Shown: positions 7,425 through 15,851 of the stretch, piece by piece
Layout of the letters: every line of letters starts with the position of its first letter
Position numbering within the stretch: position 1 is the first letter of the stretch
DNA from: JALRAP01 sp046302815
GTDB lineage: Bacteria; Bacteroidota; Bacteroidia; AKYH767-A; OLB10
Direction: 5' to 3'
NCBI GenBank assembly: GCA_046302815.1
Contig: JBKCHO010000072.1
Location: forward strand, 1 to 29,496
Length of the DNA: 29,496 bases
Translations under genes and position numbers: made by a program
The notes under the pieces: generated by a model
The model's input: the letters and a program-made list of their open reading frames with translations, nothing else
Database searches by the model: none
Told to the model about the DNA's origin: nothing

Positions 7425-7874
7425 TTATGTCAAATTCGCTCCTTTCCATTGAAACTCCTCTTCGCCATACATCTCTTTGCCCCATACAGGAGCCTGTTTT
7501 TTGATTTCTTCTACCAGGAAGTTGCATGCATCAATGGCTTGTCGGCGGTGCTTGGATGAGGTGAAAACGAACAGGCAGATTTCACCGGCATTTACCCTTC
7601 CGAGGCTGTGGTAGATGTGCAAACAGGTGAGTTCGAATCGGGCGAAGGCCTCCTCACGGATGGCATGAAACACCTCATCGGCCATTTCCCGATAACAGGA
7701 ATAGTCGATGCAGGTCACTTTTCGTCCCTCATGCTCATCGGCCCTGACCTGCCCCAAGAAAATGGAATGCGCTCCAATGTCATGCATACGGCTATGATTG
7801 CCAATGCTTTGCGATATTTTCTCAGGAGAAATGGGGCCTTCCACGAAGACCTCCTTTCGCTTCTTTTCAGCCAT
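7425..7874 (-). CDS. moaE: Molybdopterin synthase catalytic subunit MoaE
   Basis: A 149-residue large subunit of molybdopterin synthase. It receives sulfur from thiocarboxylated MoaD and converts cyclic pyranopterin monophosphate to molybdopterin. Family marks are the GAHSIFLGQVR segment at about 34-44, the CLHIYHSLGRVNAGE segment at 84-98, SSKHRRQA at 106-113, and the catalytic-lysine stretch EIKKQAPVWGKE, where K126 and K133 match the active-site lysines of E. coli MoaE. It begins 18 bp after the upstream moeB-like gene, which suggests one transcript. Its partner MoaD is encoded 18 kb away at 26303-26545. Confidence 0.95.
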   Translation of the reverse strand: MAEKKRKEVFVEGPISPEKISQSIGNHSRMHDIGAHSIFLGQVRADEHEGRKVTCIDYSCYREMADEVFHAIREEAFARFELTCLHIYHSLGRVNAGEICLFVFTSSKHRRQAIDACNFLVEEIKKQAPVWGKEMYGEEEFQWKGANLT

Positions 7875-7892
7875 ACGGCTAATTTATTGATT

Positions 7893-8711
7893 TCAAGTCA
7901 AGCGTGAGCAAAAAGCGCCATAGTCGAATGCGGAAATTTCAGTTGCCGTTTTTGGGTAATTGGCCCACGATTCTGGATTGCGGACCAACTCCATTTTTTG
8001 CAGAGAGTTTTTTTCGATATCGAGTAGCAAGAGTTTTGGGCTAAATGCTTTTTCCAAAATGATATTGATGGTTTCACTTGCCATCCACGATCCAACCAAG
8101 CCTGGAAGAAATCCGAACACTCCGGCCACTTTACAATCAGTGGTCTCATGTGGTGATGGTGGTTTTGGAAATAAACACCGATATGTAGCACTTCGAGTTC
8201 CATCCGACAACAAATAATTGAAAGTGGCTATTTGTGCTTGGAATCTAAAAAGTGACCCATGTACCATTGGCTTGTCAAGTAAAAGGCATACATCATTCAT
8301 CAAGTATCGCGCATCAAATCGGTCGGTGCAATCCAAAACGATATCGTAATTCGAAAGAATCTCAACGGCATTCACAGGCAGTATTCCTTGTTCATGAGCA
8401 ACAATGTGGATGTGTGGATTCAATTCTTTCAATCTTTGCGTAGCGATGGTCGACTTCAATGCACCAATATCCTCAAGTTTGTAAAGTGGCTGTCGATGTA
8501 AATTGCTCTCGGCAACCGTATCGTGATCGGCGATACCGATGGTGCCAATGCCTGCACTTGTCAGGTAGGTGAGTGCGGGACAACCCAAGCCTCCGGCACC
8601 TACCACCAAAACAGAAGCGTTTTTTATTTTCGATTGTCCCGTGGCACCAACACCGGGCAATTGCATCTGTCGCTCGTAACGACTCCATTCCTCCTTAGAG
8701 ATATTGCTCAT
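7893..8711 (-). CDS. moeB: MoeB/ThiF-family sulfur-carrier adenylyltransferase lacking the zinc CxxC pairs
   Basis: A 272-residue E1-like enzyme expected to adenylate the C-terminal Gly-Gly of MoaD. The nucleotide-binding loop GAGGLGCPA lies at 38-46, R14 and Q15 fall in the conserved RYERQ motif, and D130 in CTDRFDARYL fits the magnesium/ATP site. No rhodanese domain is present. Unlike E. coli MoeB, the zinc-site cysteines are mostly gone: the first CxxC is reduced to TYRC (C179 only), and the C-terminal region (VRNPESWANYP) has no CxxC. C193 in TTDCKVAG aligns with the family's conserved cysteine. It overlaps mobA by ATGA and precedes moaE by 18 bp. Operon position favours MoaD activation, but a role with ThiS cannot be excluded. 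Confidence 0.85.
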   Translation of the reverse strand: MSNISKEEWSRYERQMQLPGVGATGQSKIKNASVLVVGAGGLGCPALTYLTSAGIGTIGIADHDTVAESNLHRQPLYKLEDIGALKSTIATQRLKELNPHIHIVAHEQGILPVNAVEILSNYDIVLDCTDRFDARYLMNDVCLLLDKPMVHGSLFRFQAQIATFNYLLSDGTRSATYRCLFPKPPSPHETTDCKVAGVFGFLPGLVGSWMASETINIILEKAFSPKLLLLDIEKNSLQKMELVRNPESWANYPKTATEISAFDYGAFCSRLT

Positions 8712-9271
8712 TGCAGTTCGGCTGGGGTATTGATGTTGATGAATGGATTGTTTTCACAAAGATGCGTTACATCTACTACATCTGCTTCCAATTCAATCAA
8801 CACATCATGCAACCGATATTGTTGCTTAATTGCCATTGTTTCTAATAGGGGCAAAGCGGATGTTGGATATAGTGTACAAAGCGTCTCTCTACTTCCCTGG
8901 AAGGATGTAGTGATGCATTGGTCGTTGCTGGCTTGCTCCAACAAGGCCACAATCACAGCCGAAGGAACCAACGGCATATCACAAGCCATGAAAAAATTCA
9001 GTTCCGATGTACTGTGACGAAGTCCGGCAATGATGCCTCCAAGTGGCCCGATTTTTTCAAACGCATCGGGAATGACATCCAGTCCAAACATTTTGTGTTT
9101 CTCATGGTTGCTCACAATGGTGATTTTTGAAAAATGTTCCGAAAGCAATTGGATGCCGTGTTGCATCATAGGCATCCCCCGGAAGGGGACCATCGCTTTG
9201 TCGGTTCCCATCCGCGAACTTTGTCCGCCCGCAAGAATGAACGCCTGTGCTGGAGTAACTAGTTTTTCCAT
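8708..9271 (-). CDS. mobA: Molybdenum cofactor guanylyltransferase MobA
   Basis: A 187-residue nucleotidyltransferase that attaches GMP to molybdopterin to make the MGD form used by formate dehydrogenase. The N-terminal signature LAGGQSSRMGTDKA (about 13-26) binds GTP, and the metal-binding region is seen as FFMACDMPLV near residues 93-102. The length is normal for MobA. The stop overlaps the start of the moeB-like gene as ATGA, so the two are translationally coupled. Its presence agrees with the bis-MGD requirement of the formate dehydrogenase encoded downstream. Confidence 0.92.
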   Translation of the reverse strand: MEKLVTPAQAFILAGGQSSRMGTDKAMVPFRGMPMMQHGIQLLSEHFSKITIVSNHEKHKMFGLDVIPDAFEKIGPLGGIIAGLRHSTSELNFFMACDMPLVPSAVIVALLEQASNDQCITTSFQGSRETLCTLYPTSALPLLETMAIKQQYRLHDVLIELEADVVDVTHLCENNPFININTPAELQ

Positions 9272-9302
9272 GAAATGCTAAGATACGAAGCGCAAATCGA
9301 AG

Positions 9303-10031
9303 TCAACCCAAAAGAAGCTTTGTGCCTGCAATCAGCAGTACGATGCCGAGAATAATACGCATGGATTTATGGTTCATGCGTGAGCTTCCCAGCCAAGAGC
9401 CGAGTAGGCCTCCCCCAATGACCACTGTTAATGCCCATAGCAAGTTGGTGTCGGTCAGGGATGACAAGGTTGGGAGAGCAAATAATGCAGAGATGGAATT
9501 CACAAAAATGAATCCTGCTGATAGCAGCGCTGTTTGTTTCATGGTTGCCCATCGCAATTGAATCAACAACGGACTAAGTATAATTCCTCCTCCGATTCCG
9601 ATCAAGCCGGAAAGCAATCCGATTGTAGATCCTGCCAGTATTGACAACAAGTAGTTAGGATTCTTTTGCGATGAGTAATCTGTTCTTGAGTTTACAATTA
9701 ACAATCTAATCGATTGAAAAATCACCAATCCGCCTAAAATCTTTTTGTACAAATCTTGGTCCATTTGGACGGATGCACCCCAATAGGCAGCTGGTATGCT
9801 CCCAATGATGAGTGAAGCGAATAGTTTCCAGTCTGGCGCCTCTTTCCTGAAAAATTGCAAGGCGGCGATCAACGATACGCAAATGTTGAGTGTAAGTGCC
9901 CATGGTCTCATAGTTTCAGGTGCGAATCCCCAAAGGGCCATCAGGGCCAGGTAGCCGCTTGCTCCTCCGTGTCCTACGCTGGAGTATAGGATCGCCACCA
10001 ACAGTAGCAGTATAAGGAATGAAAAATCCAT
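9303..10031 (-). CDS. TauE/SafE-family membrane permease
   Basis: A 242-residue integral membrane protein with about seven or eight hydrophobic segments. The duplicated TauE/SafE signature is visible: a GHGGASGYLALMAL segment at about 20-33 and the second-half equivalent GLLSGLIGIGGGIILSPLL near residues 138-156. The family moves sulfite, sulfoacetate, other oxyanions or sulfur compounds across the inner membrane; the substrate here cannot be read from sequence. It lies between moeA (17 bp upstream) and mobA (31 bp downstream) on the same strand, so it is probably co-transcribed with cofactor genes. A link to sulfur supply or removal, or to oxyanion or formate movement, is inference only. Confidence 0.85.
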   Translation of the reverse strand: MDFSFLILLLLVAILYSSVGHGGASGYLALMALWGFAPETMRPWALTLNICVSLIAALQFFRKEAPDWKLFASLIIGSIPAAYWGASVQMDQDLYKKILGGLVIFQSIRLLIVNSRTDYSSQKNPNYLLSILAGSTIGLLSGLIGIGGGIILSPLLIQLRWATMKQTALLSAGFIFVNSISALFALPTLSSLTDTNLLWALTVVIGGGLLGSWLGSSRMNHKSMRIILGIVLLIAGTKLLLG

Positions 10032-10048
10032 CGTAGCGGTTCTATTGG

Positions 10049-11236
10049 TTAAGGCAAGAGGATGGTCTCAATCATCGTCCCCTTTTTCACTTCTCCTACT
10101 TCCGGCTCAAGCACAACTAGGGCATTCGCATTGGCGAATGATTGCATGTTGTAGGATTCTTGTCCATGGAGTATTTGATTCGTCTTCAAATCGGTTTGTG
10201 CCTTAAGGAAAGCTGTCATGCCAGGCTTCCGACTGAAGTCGTGCGATAATGGCAGACGTATCCTGGGCAATTCCTTGTCGGGATGGTTTTGAAGTGCCCT
10301 CAAAGCAGGGGTAACATACACATAAAAACAGGTCATAACCGATGCGGGATTTCCAGGGAGTCCGAACACAGCCTTGCCTTTGAGCGTCCCATAATAAATG
10401 GGCTTGCCCGGCTTCTGTTTCAATTTGTGAAAGCACTTTTTCACCTTGTTTTTCGAAAACACTTCCTCGGTGAAATCATAATCACCGACGGAGATGCCTC
10501 CAGTAAATATTATTGCATCGTGATTGGTAATCGCTTTTTCGAATGCGCGGCCCATAGCTGACGGGTTGTCGCGAACATGGATAGTTGAAATTTTTGTGAT
10601 ACCCTCTCGTTGCAGCGCCATTCGCAAAGCAATACTATTGGTTTCATGAATTTGTCCAGGCATTAACTTGACGCCACCCTTTACCAACTCGTTTCCGGAA
10701 ATAATTACGGCAACCGATGGTTTGTCATACACTCGAACCGTGGTTATGCCTATGGAAACAAGGAATGCGCATGCAGATGGATTAAGCAGGGTTCCGCTTG
10801 CGATTGCCACTTTGCCTTTGCGTATTTCCGAGCCTGCCTTTCGGATGTTAGCTCCTTTTATCAGGGTCGCATCCGAAATTTCTATTCTATTATGATGAAG
10901 ATGTATCCGCTCTTGCATAACCACAGTGTCGGCTCCAAGTGGTATTGATGCGCCAGTGTAGATGCGAACTGCCTGTTTGGGCTTCAAACGCTGACTGTAG
11001 GGTTTGCCTGCGGCTGATTCTCCCGAAACAGTCAGTGGTTTTCCTGATAGCCAATCGCTATATCGGAATGCATAACCATCCATTGCTGAGTTGTCGAAAG
11101 CAGGTGAATGGACGGGTGCTGTAACTGACTTTGCCAAAACATGGCCATGCGCCTGTTCTATAGGTAGAGTAACCGTTTTGGTCGGTTTCAGACTTTTCAA
11201 AATGGCATGGATTGCTTCGTTGGGCGTGTTGATCAC
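10049..11236 (-). CDS. moeA: Molybdopterin molybdenumtransferase MoeA
   Basis: A 395-residue enzyme that inserts molybdate into adenylylated molybdopterin. The start is a GTG at 11236, chosen because the peptide MINTPNEAIHAIL aligns with usual MoeA N-termini and no in-frame ATG lies close by. Conserved pieces are FDNSAMDGYA at 47-56 (with the catalytic-type Asp), YTGASIPLGADTVVMQE at 93-109, SGNEL at 180-184, TGGISVGDYDF at 245-255 and GLPGNPAS further on. The C-terminal MoeA domain IV is present. It is the first gene of the minus-strand cofactor run. No Mog/MoaB-type adenylyltransferase is seen in the window, so that step must be encoded elsewhere or fused to the truncated moaC. Confidence 0.95.
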   Translation of the reverse strand: MINTPNEAIHAILKSLKPTKTVTLPIEQAHGHVLAKSVTAPVHSPAFDNSAMDGYAFRYSDWLSGKPLTVSGESAAGKPYSQRLKPKQAVRIYTGASIPLGADTVVMQERIHLHHNRIEISDATLIKGANIRKAGSEIRKGKVAIASGTLLNPSACAFLVSIGITTVRVYDKPSVAVIISGNELVKGGVKLMPGQIHETNSIALRMALQREGITKISTIHVRDNPSAMGRAFEKAITNHDAIIFTGGISVGDYDFTEEVFSKNKVKKCFHKLKQKPGKPIYYGTLKGKAVFGLPGNPASVMTCFYVYVTPALRALQNHPDKELPRIRLPLSHDFSRKPGMTAFLKAQTDLKTNQILHGQESYNMQSFANANALVVLEPEVGEVKKGTMIETILLP

Positions 11237-11446
11237 TGAGATAAAGTGTTTGCCCTAAAATTACCAAATAAAAGAGTTTTGGCTTGTCGGATGATAGCAT
11301 ACAGATTGTCTGTCCGTTTCCTCAATCAAATGCAATCAAACTTTAAAAATGAAGACACACCCGATTTTTGGTTTCATCTTTGCCAACCAATGATTCAATT
11401 TTCGCGGAAATATCTGTAAGCATTTCGTGGAAATTCATTATACTTG
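11237..11446. other. AT-rich intergenic region upstream of moeA
   Basis: This spacer separates the start of minus-strand moeA from a small plus-strand gene; with 11642-11779 it makes a largely gene-poor 540 bp. It must hold the promoter for moeA on the minus strand. The sequence TAATTTTA (about 11256-11263, minus strand) partly matches the Bacteroidota -7 element TANNTTTG, but no TTTG lies at the right distance. A 14-codon open frame at 11349-11393 is too short to support. I see no RNA gene or clear hairpin here. Confidence 0.5.
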
Positions 11447-11641
11447 ATGAAATCGCAAAAGGTTATGAAAAGAAGAAACCCCTTTAATATTGACAACCAG
11501 CTTGTTGGGCGCGCTAAAAGGAAAGTACACAGTAGGAATAGTAGCTTATCGAAGATGGTTGAATCCGAGTTGATTCGTTTGTCAAGGAGAACCGTATTGT
11601 CAAAACATGATATCACCCCCTTGGTGAAAAGCTTATTTTGA
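11447..11641 (+). CDS. Small ribbon-helix-helix-like protein, resembling DUF6364-type antitoxins, probably C-terminally shortened
   Basis: A 64-residue basic protein from the ATG at 11447; an alternative ATG at 11465 gives MKRRNPFNIDNQ. The pattern is a short beta-strand (NPFNID), then a helix with NQLVGRAKRKVHSRNSSLSKMVE and LIRLSRR, then DITPLVKSLF. This matches the layout of small RHH/DUF6364 proteins, often orphan antitoxins in Bacteroidota. The family normally continues for 20 or so residues after the (P)xVKSL segment, but here a TGA follows at once. Another frame stays open to a stop after 11731 (it reads YSILQKFLRKALGSE), so a frameshift near 11640 may have cut off the C-terminus. No toxin gene adjoins it. 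Identity is uncertain. Confidence 0.45.
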   Translation: MKSQKVMKRRNPFNIDNQLVGRAKRKVHSRNSSLSKMVESELIRLSRRTVLSKHDITPLVKSLF

Positions 11642-11779
11642 ATAGCTCGAAACAATCGTACAGCATATTGCAAAAATTTCTTCGGAAGGCGCTTGGATCC
11701 GAAACACATTCAATTAAGTATATCGATCATCTATAATCAATTTCATATACCATCACCTATCATCCATTTAAATTAAACA

Positions 11780-14700
11780 ATGAAATCAATCTGCTTTTTT
11801 ATCGTTTCAATATTAATACTGTTTGGCACTTGTTTTTGGAGCCATTCCTCGGCTCAAGTGGTCATCAACGAGGGGTCCAATAAGAACTACTCCACCATTG
11901 CAGATGAAAACGGCGATCATCCCGATTGGATTGAGATTTTCAATTCAGGAACAGATACAGTTTCGTTGTTGAACTATTCGTTGACGGATGATCCTGCTAA
12001 CCCTACCAAGTGGACTTTCCCCAGTTTGGAATTGCTACCTGGCGCTTTCAAAGTGGTGTTTTGCAGTGGTAAAAATCGTAAGCCCACCTCAGGATTTGTA
12101 CAAGTGGTCAACGAAACCAACTATAATGCCACGGTTGGATGGAATACCCATGGTTTCAACGCTCCCTTTTATTGGGATGGCGTATCGTCCCTGCTCATCA
12201 ATGTGAATTCATACGCTATCGGTTACACCACCAACTCGGTTTTTAACCAAACCCCCACCGCCTATAATGCTACAATTTTCGCTTTTCAGGACGGCAGCTC
12301 TGCAGTTTTGGAATCGGAGTACGGATTCAAGGTGCCGGTCCGTCCCAATCTCAAGCTCAACAATGTGGCTATTGGAACGGGCACCCAGCAGAATTCCCCC
12401 TTTGATTACCCTGCACCCTATGGCAATTGGTATTGGGCCGCAAAAAATCAGATGATTGTCCCTGCTAGTGAGCTATTGTCGGCTGGGCTTACTCCAGGAC
12501 TCATCACAAGTATCGCTTTTGATGTTGTGTCAACTGATCCGAATACGGTTTATCAGAACATTGACATTGCCATAAAGCAAGTTGCTTACACCGAAGTAAG
12601 CAGCATATTTGAGCCACTCGATACCAGCTTGCGTCTGCATACCAATTTCAAAATCCCGCGACTCGGTGAAACCGTATATCTATACGATGACAACCAAACG
12701 CTTATCAGTTCGTTATTGGTGAATCCCGAGCAGCATGATGTGAGTGCCGGGCTGTTTACGAATGCAAACACGAGTGCCGCTCCCGTTTTGTTTGCAGTGC
12801 CAACGCCGGGCTCCACCAATAACATGTCGCCTACCTTTACCTCATACTTGTTGCCACCCATCATTACCACCCCGTCTGGCATGTACAACGCGCCCTTGTC
12901 GGTTTCGTTGATCAACCCGAACGGAAGTGGAAGCATCATCAGGTACACATTGGATGGGAGCGATCCGGATTTGACTTCGCCGGTCTATTCGGGATCACCA
13001 ATTCCTGTTTTTTTCTCAAGCGTGTTGAAGGCGCGTGCGTTTTCAACCACTCAGATCAATAGCACGGCTGCGGTTGCTACCTACCTCTTCGGTATCAGCC
13101 ATGTGACACCGGTGTTGTCGGTCGTCACCGATCCACAAAACCTGTATGGACCAACGGGGATCTTCGACAATTGGCCTTACGATTGGGAACGCTCAGCCTA
13201 TGTTGAGTATTTCGATACAACCAATGTGTTGGTTTTTTCACAGAAGGCTGGTATGCAAATAGACGGTGGTTTGGGTGGAAGTCGTTCGCATCCGCAGCAT
13301 TCCTTCCGATTGGAGTTGGATCATTCCGTGTTGGGTGATGGACCGGTATTTCATCCATTGATCCCTAATCGTAGTAGTCGAACCAAATACAGCAAGGTCT
13401 ATCTTCGAAATGGCAGCAATTATTTCCTAACGCTGCCTTACAAGGATGCTGCGCATACCGAATCCATGGCGGCCGAAACCTACAACTATTATTCGGCTTG
13501 GAGGCCCGTTTCAGTGTATGTGAACGGGGCTTATTTCGGACTCTATGAGCTCCGCGAAAAGTTCGATGCGGAGTACTTTGAGGAGCTCGAGGGCGCTGAT
13601 GCGGATTCCATGGATATATTGAGTTTAAGCGCTTGGAATTATTATGTGCTTCGCGCTGTAGAGGGATCGGCAGATTCCTTTTATGTTGATTTTAATGACT
13701 TCAATTCATTGAATCCTTCCGATACGGGGTTTTGGAATGCGGCGGATTCTATTTTTGATCTGCAATACTACACGGATTACATCATCGGCGAAACTTATGT
13801 AGGTAATGTGGATTGGCCCCAGAACAACATTAAGATATATCGTTCGAACACCAGTGGTTTTCGGTGGCGGTTCTGTCTGATTGACTTGGAGGGATCCATG
13901 AACCCGGGAGGTTTCTCGAATGCTTTCGATGATCATATCGCTTATGTATTAAATGCGAACCCAGCCAACCCTTTCATCAATGTTTTGCTCAAAAGCATTC
14001 AAAACCCACGCTATCGAAAGTATTTCATTAACCGATATGCAGATCTTATGAACACAGCATATCAATATGATCGTTTGGAGTCAGTAGCCAACAGCATGTT
14101 CAACCAAACAGTCATGGAGATGCCCAAGGAGTATATGCGCTGGGGCGATCCGAATAACATCAGTGGGCAGATGACCGCATTCATCAATAACCATCAGACA
14201 TTGTTGTCTGAATATGCGGTCCGAACGGACGAGGTACGAGACGATATCTTGAATAATTTTTCCTTGAATGGATTGGTGGATATTACGCTTGATGTGATAC
14301 CTGCCGGCGCAGGAAAAATCAATATCAGCACCATTATCCCCGATCAGTTGCCATGGACCGGTGTGTATTTCAATGGCAATCCCGTTCGGGTCACGGCATT
14401 GCCCAATCCAGGGTATACATTTTCACATTGGGAAGTCACTTCAGGCGCATCCACAATCGTCGACACAAGTATTTCGTTTGAGAGCAACTTCTCCTTTAAT
14501 ACACAGTTAAAGGCTCATTTTAACGGGGTATCTAGTTCGGTTGCTTCCCCGAGCGGGGATTTAGATGTTCTGCAAGTATATCCGAATCCCTCCTCGGGCG
14601 TCTTTTATATTCGTGTACATTCGGATGCGCCACCAGCCGCCACATCAAGTCTTCGCGTATTCGATTTCACCGGCGCGGAGGTATTGGTCGAGAAGGGAAT

Positions 14701-14815
14701 CGATTTAAAAGGCATGCACAAGGTGGACCTTTCCAGTCTGCCCAAGGGGGTATACCTAATACAACTCACGTTGGGGAATACCCATACCCATTCTATAAAA
14801 ATGTCGATTAATTAA
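11780..14815 (+). CDS. T9SS-exported CotH-kinase-like protein with lamin-tail domain
   Basis: A 1011-residue multidomain secreted protein. Domains in order: signal peptide 1-25 (hydrophobic core, cut before Q26); lamin-tail domain about 27-150 (INEGSN, DHPDWIEIFNSG); a chitobiase/HEX C-terminal-type domain about 350-435 (IRYTLDGSDPDLTSPVYSG); a CotH-type region about 442-805, with VYVNGAYFGLYELREKFD, a DWPQNNIKIYR segment and DLEGSMNPG near 700, which fits the metal-binding part of the CotH fold; an InlB-type B-repeat-like segment about 835-915 (PNPGYTFSHWEV); and a type A T9SS sorting domain about 930-1011 (VYPNPSSGVFYIR to PKGVYLIQL). CotH proteins include atypical protein kinases; whether this one is active is not shown. 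It would be exported through the outer membrane and attached to or released from the surface. Confidence 0.88.
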   Translation: MKSICFFIVSILILFGTCFWSHSSAQVVINEGSNKNYSTIADENGDHPDWIEIFNSGTDTVSLLNYSLTDDPANPTKWTFPSLELLPGAFKVVFCSGKNRKPTSGFVQVVNETNYNATVGWNTHGFNAPFYWDGVSSLLINVNSYAIGYTTNSVFNQTPTAYNATIFAFQDGSSAVLESEYGFKVPVRPNLKLNNVAIGTGTQQNSPFDYPAPYGNWYWAAKNQMIVPASELLSAGLTPGLITSIAFDVVSTDPNTVYQNIDIAIKQVAYTEVSSIFEPLDTSLRLHTNFKIPRLGETVYLYDDNQTLISSLLVNPEQHDVSAGLFTNANTSAAPVLFAVPTPGSTNNMSPTFTSYLLPPIITTPSGMYNAPLSVSLINPNGSGSIIRYTLDGSDPDLTSPVYSGSPIPVFFSSVLKARAFSTTQINSTAAVATYLFGISHVTPVLSVVTDPQNLYGPTGIFDNWPYDWERSAYVEYFDTTNVLVFSQKAGMQIDGGLGGSRSHPQHSFRLELDHSVLGDGPVFHPLIPNRSSRTKYSKVYLRNGSNYFLTLPYKDAAHTESMAAETYNYYSAWRPVSVYVNGAYFGLYELREKFDAEYFEELEGADADSMDILSLSAWNYYVLRAVEGSADSFYVDFNDFNSLNPSDTGFWNAADSIFDLQYYTDYIIGETYVGNVDWPQNNIKIYRSNTSGFRWRFCLIDLEGSMNPGGFSNAFDDHIAYVLNANPANPFINVLLKSIQNPRYRKYFINRYADLMNTAYQYDRLESVANSMFNQTVMEMPKEYMRWGDPNNISGQMTAFINNHQTLLSEYAVRTDEVRDDILNNFSLNGLVDITLDVIPAGAGKINISTIIPDQLPWTGVYFNGNPVRVTALPNPGYTFSHWEVTSGASTIVDTSISFESNFSFNTQLKAHFNGVSSSVASPSGDLDVLQVYPNPSSGVFYIRVHSDAPPAATSSLRVFDFTGAEVLVEKGIDLKGMHKVDLSSLPKGVYLIQLTLGNTHTHSIKMSIN

Positions 14816-15071
14816 GGTGGAATGATTTAAGAAAATTGTCAATATATTTGATTATTTTGATCAAATCCTCGAAATTTTTTAATAAACATCGCCTAATTAA
14901 TTATGTTCTTGAAAAATATTTGATTAAATGGTATTAATTCAACTGATTTTTGTTTGTGAATGTAAGAGTCAAATTCTGTGTGCGAATATTACGAAATTTG
15001 TACGCTGTTATTAAGACAATAAATGGATTAGATGAATATGACTTTAAAATCTTAATGAATATTTGAGAAGC
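14816..15071. other. AT-rich leader between the CotH gene and the restriction-modification pair
   Basis: A 256-bp spacer that is visibly richer in A and T than the upstream gene. It contains an ATTTGAT...ATCAAAT inverted repeat (14846-14852 and 14860-14866) with the internal palindrome TTGATCAA at 14857-14864. This could act as an operator or a weak transcription end. No separate controller-protein ORF is present. The composition change marks the left edge of the likely transferred segment. Confidence 0.4.
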
Positions 15072-15851
15072 ATGAACCCAGCACGATATTTTAAAGAATA
15101 TAGACAGAAAATCGGCTTTTCTAATCAAGCAGATGCAAAAACATTTTTTTCAGGGAAGGATGTAACTCCAACAATTGACTATAAATACATAGATTCCTTA
15201 AACAGTCGAATTTGCCAAATTTTAGAAAGTCTAAATGGGGTAGTCCACAAATCGATCAAATATGATGATTTAAAAGGCTTTATTAACAAAAATTTGGAAG
15301 AGCCTTTTAGTGTAATCCGAAATGCTGACCTAATCCCACGATTAAACAACCAAGGTAGGAGACCGGAGGAGGTATTATTTTCTTGGTTACGCGGCTATAC
15401 AGTTAGCCAGTATTTCACACCTGCTTTTTCTACTATTTTTAAGGTTCCATTATCATCAGTGGTTAATATTGGTGATGATGACCTTTCCAACATCGAAACA
15501 TTTAAAAGAAGTCCCAAGGCTGACTTGTCAATCAATTCTGGCAACTCATCAATTCGAATCGAAGTTCAATCTGGATTTCAGGGCATTAATGATATAAAGG
15601 AGCATAAGGTCAGGGAAGCATGGCGTGCGCGTAGGGAAAGATCCGAACAAACAATTTGTATACATGTCGATATTTATAATGGCCAAGTAGCATTTGTACA
15701 ACTCGATAATATTTTGGAAAATGATGTGAATTTTGTTACAAGGCAACAAATGGAGGGGCAAAGTGTATTTCAAATAGAACAGAACTTTTTCAAGTGGAGA
15801 TTAATTGATCCAGCTCCGAGTTTGGACGACCTAGAATTGGAATTAGGATGA
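15072..15851 (+). CDS. Putative type II restriction endonuclease (PD-(D/E)xK-like with ExQ)
   Basis: A 259-residue protein whose stop overlaps the start of a cytosine-C5 methyltransferase gene as ATGA. The ATG at 15072 is preferred to an upstream TTG at 15063. I do not recognise an exact family from memory. The stretch PKADLSI (D151) followed by IRIEVQSGF (E164, Q166) has the spacing of a nuclease core, D-x(12)-E-x-Q, a known variant of PD-(D/E)xK seen in BglII-type enzymes. Further on lie a basic helix (KVREAWRARRERSE) and a beta strand ICIHVDI, consistent with the fold. With the methyltransferase it would form a complete type II system. The recognition site cannot be predicted. Low GC and isolation suggest horizontal gain. 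Confidence 0.72.
   Translation: MNPARYFKEYRQKIGFSNQADAKTFFSGKDVTPTIDYKYIDSLNSRICQILESLNGVVHKSIKYDDLKGFINKNLEEPFSVIRNADLIPRLNNQGRRPEEVLFSWLRGYTVSQYFTPAFSTIFKVPLSSVVNIGDDDLSNIETFKRSPKADLSINSGNSSIRIEVQSGFQGINDIKEHKVREAWRARRERSEQTICIHVDIYNGQVAFVQLDNILENDVNFVTRQQMEGQSVFQIEQNFFKWRLIDPAPSLDDLELELG

Noticed and set aside
11395..11709. 104-codon minus-strand frame with hydrophobic segments in the moeA-CotH gap
   Set aside because: It is antisense to the RHH-like ORF, has no family resemblance, and its hydrophobic run follows from the Lys/Arg-rich opposite strand.
12586..12948. 120-codon minus-strand frame inside the CotH-like gene
   Set aside because: It overlaps a well-supported secreted protein gene and has no domain of its own.
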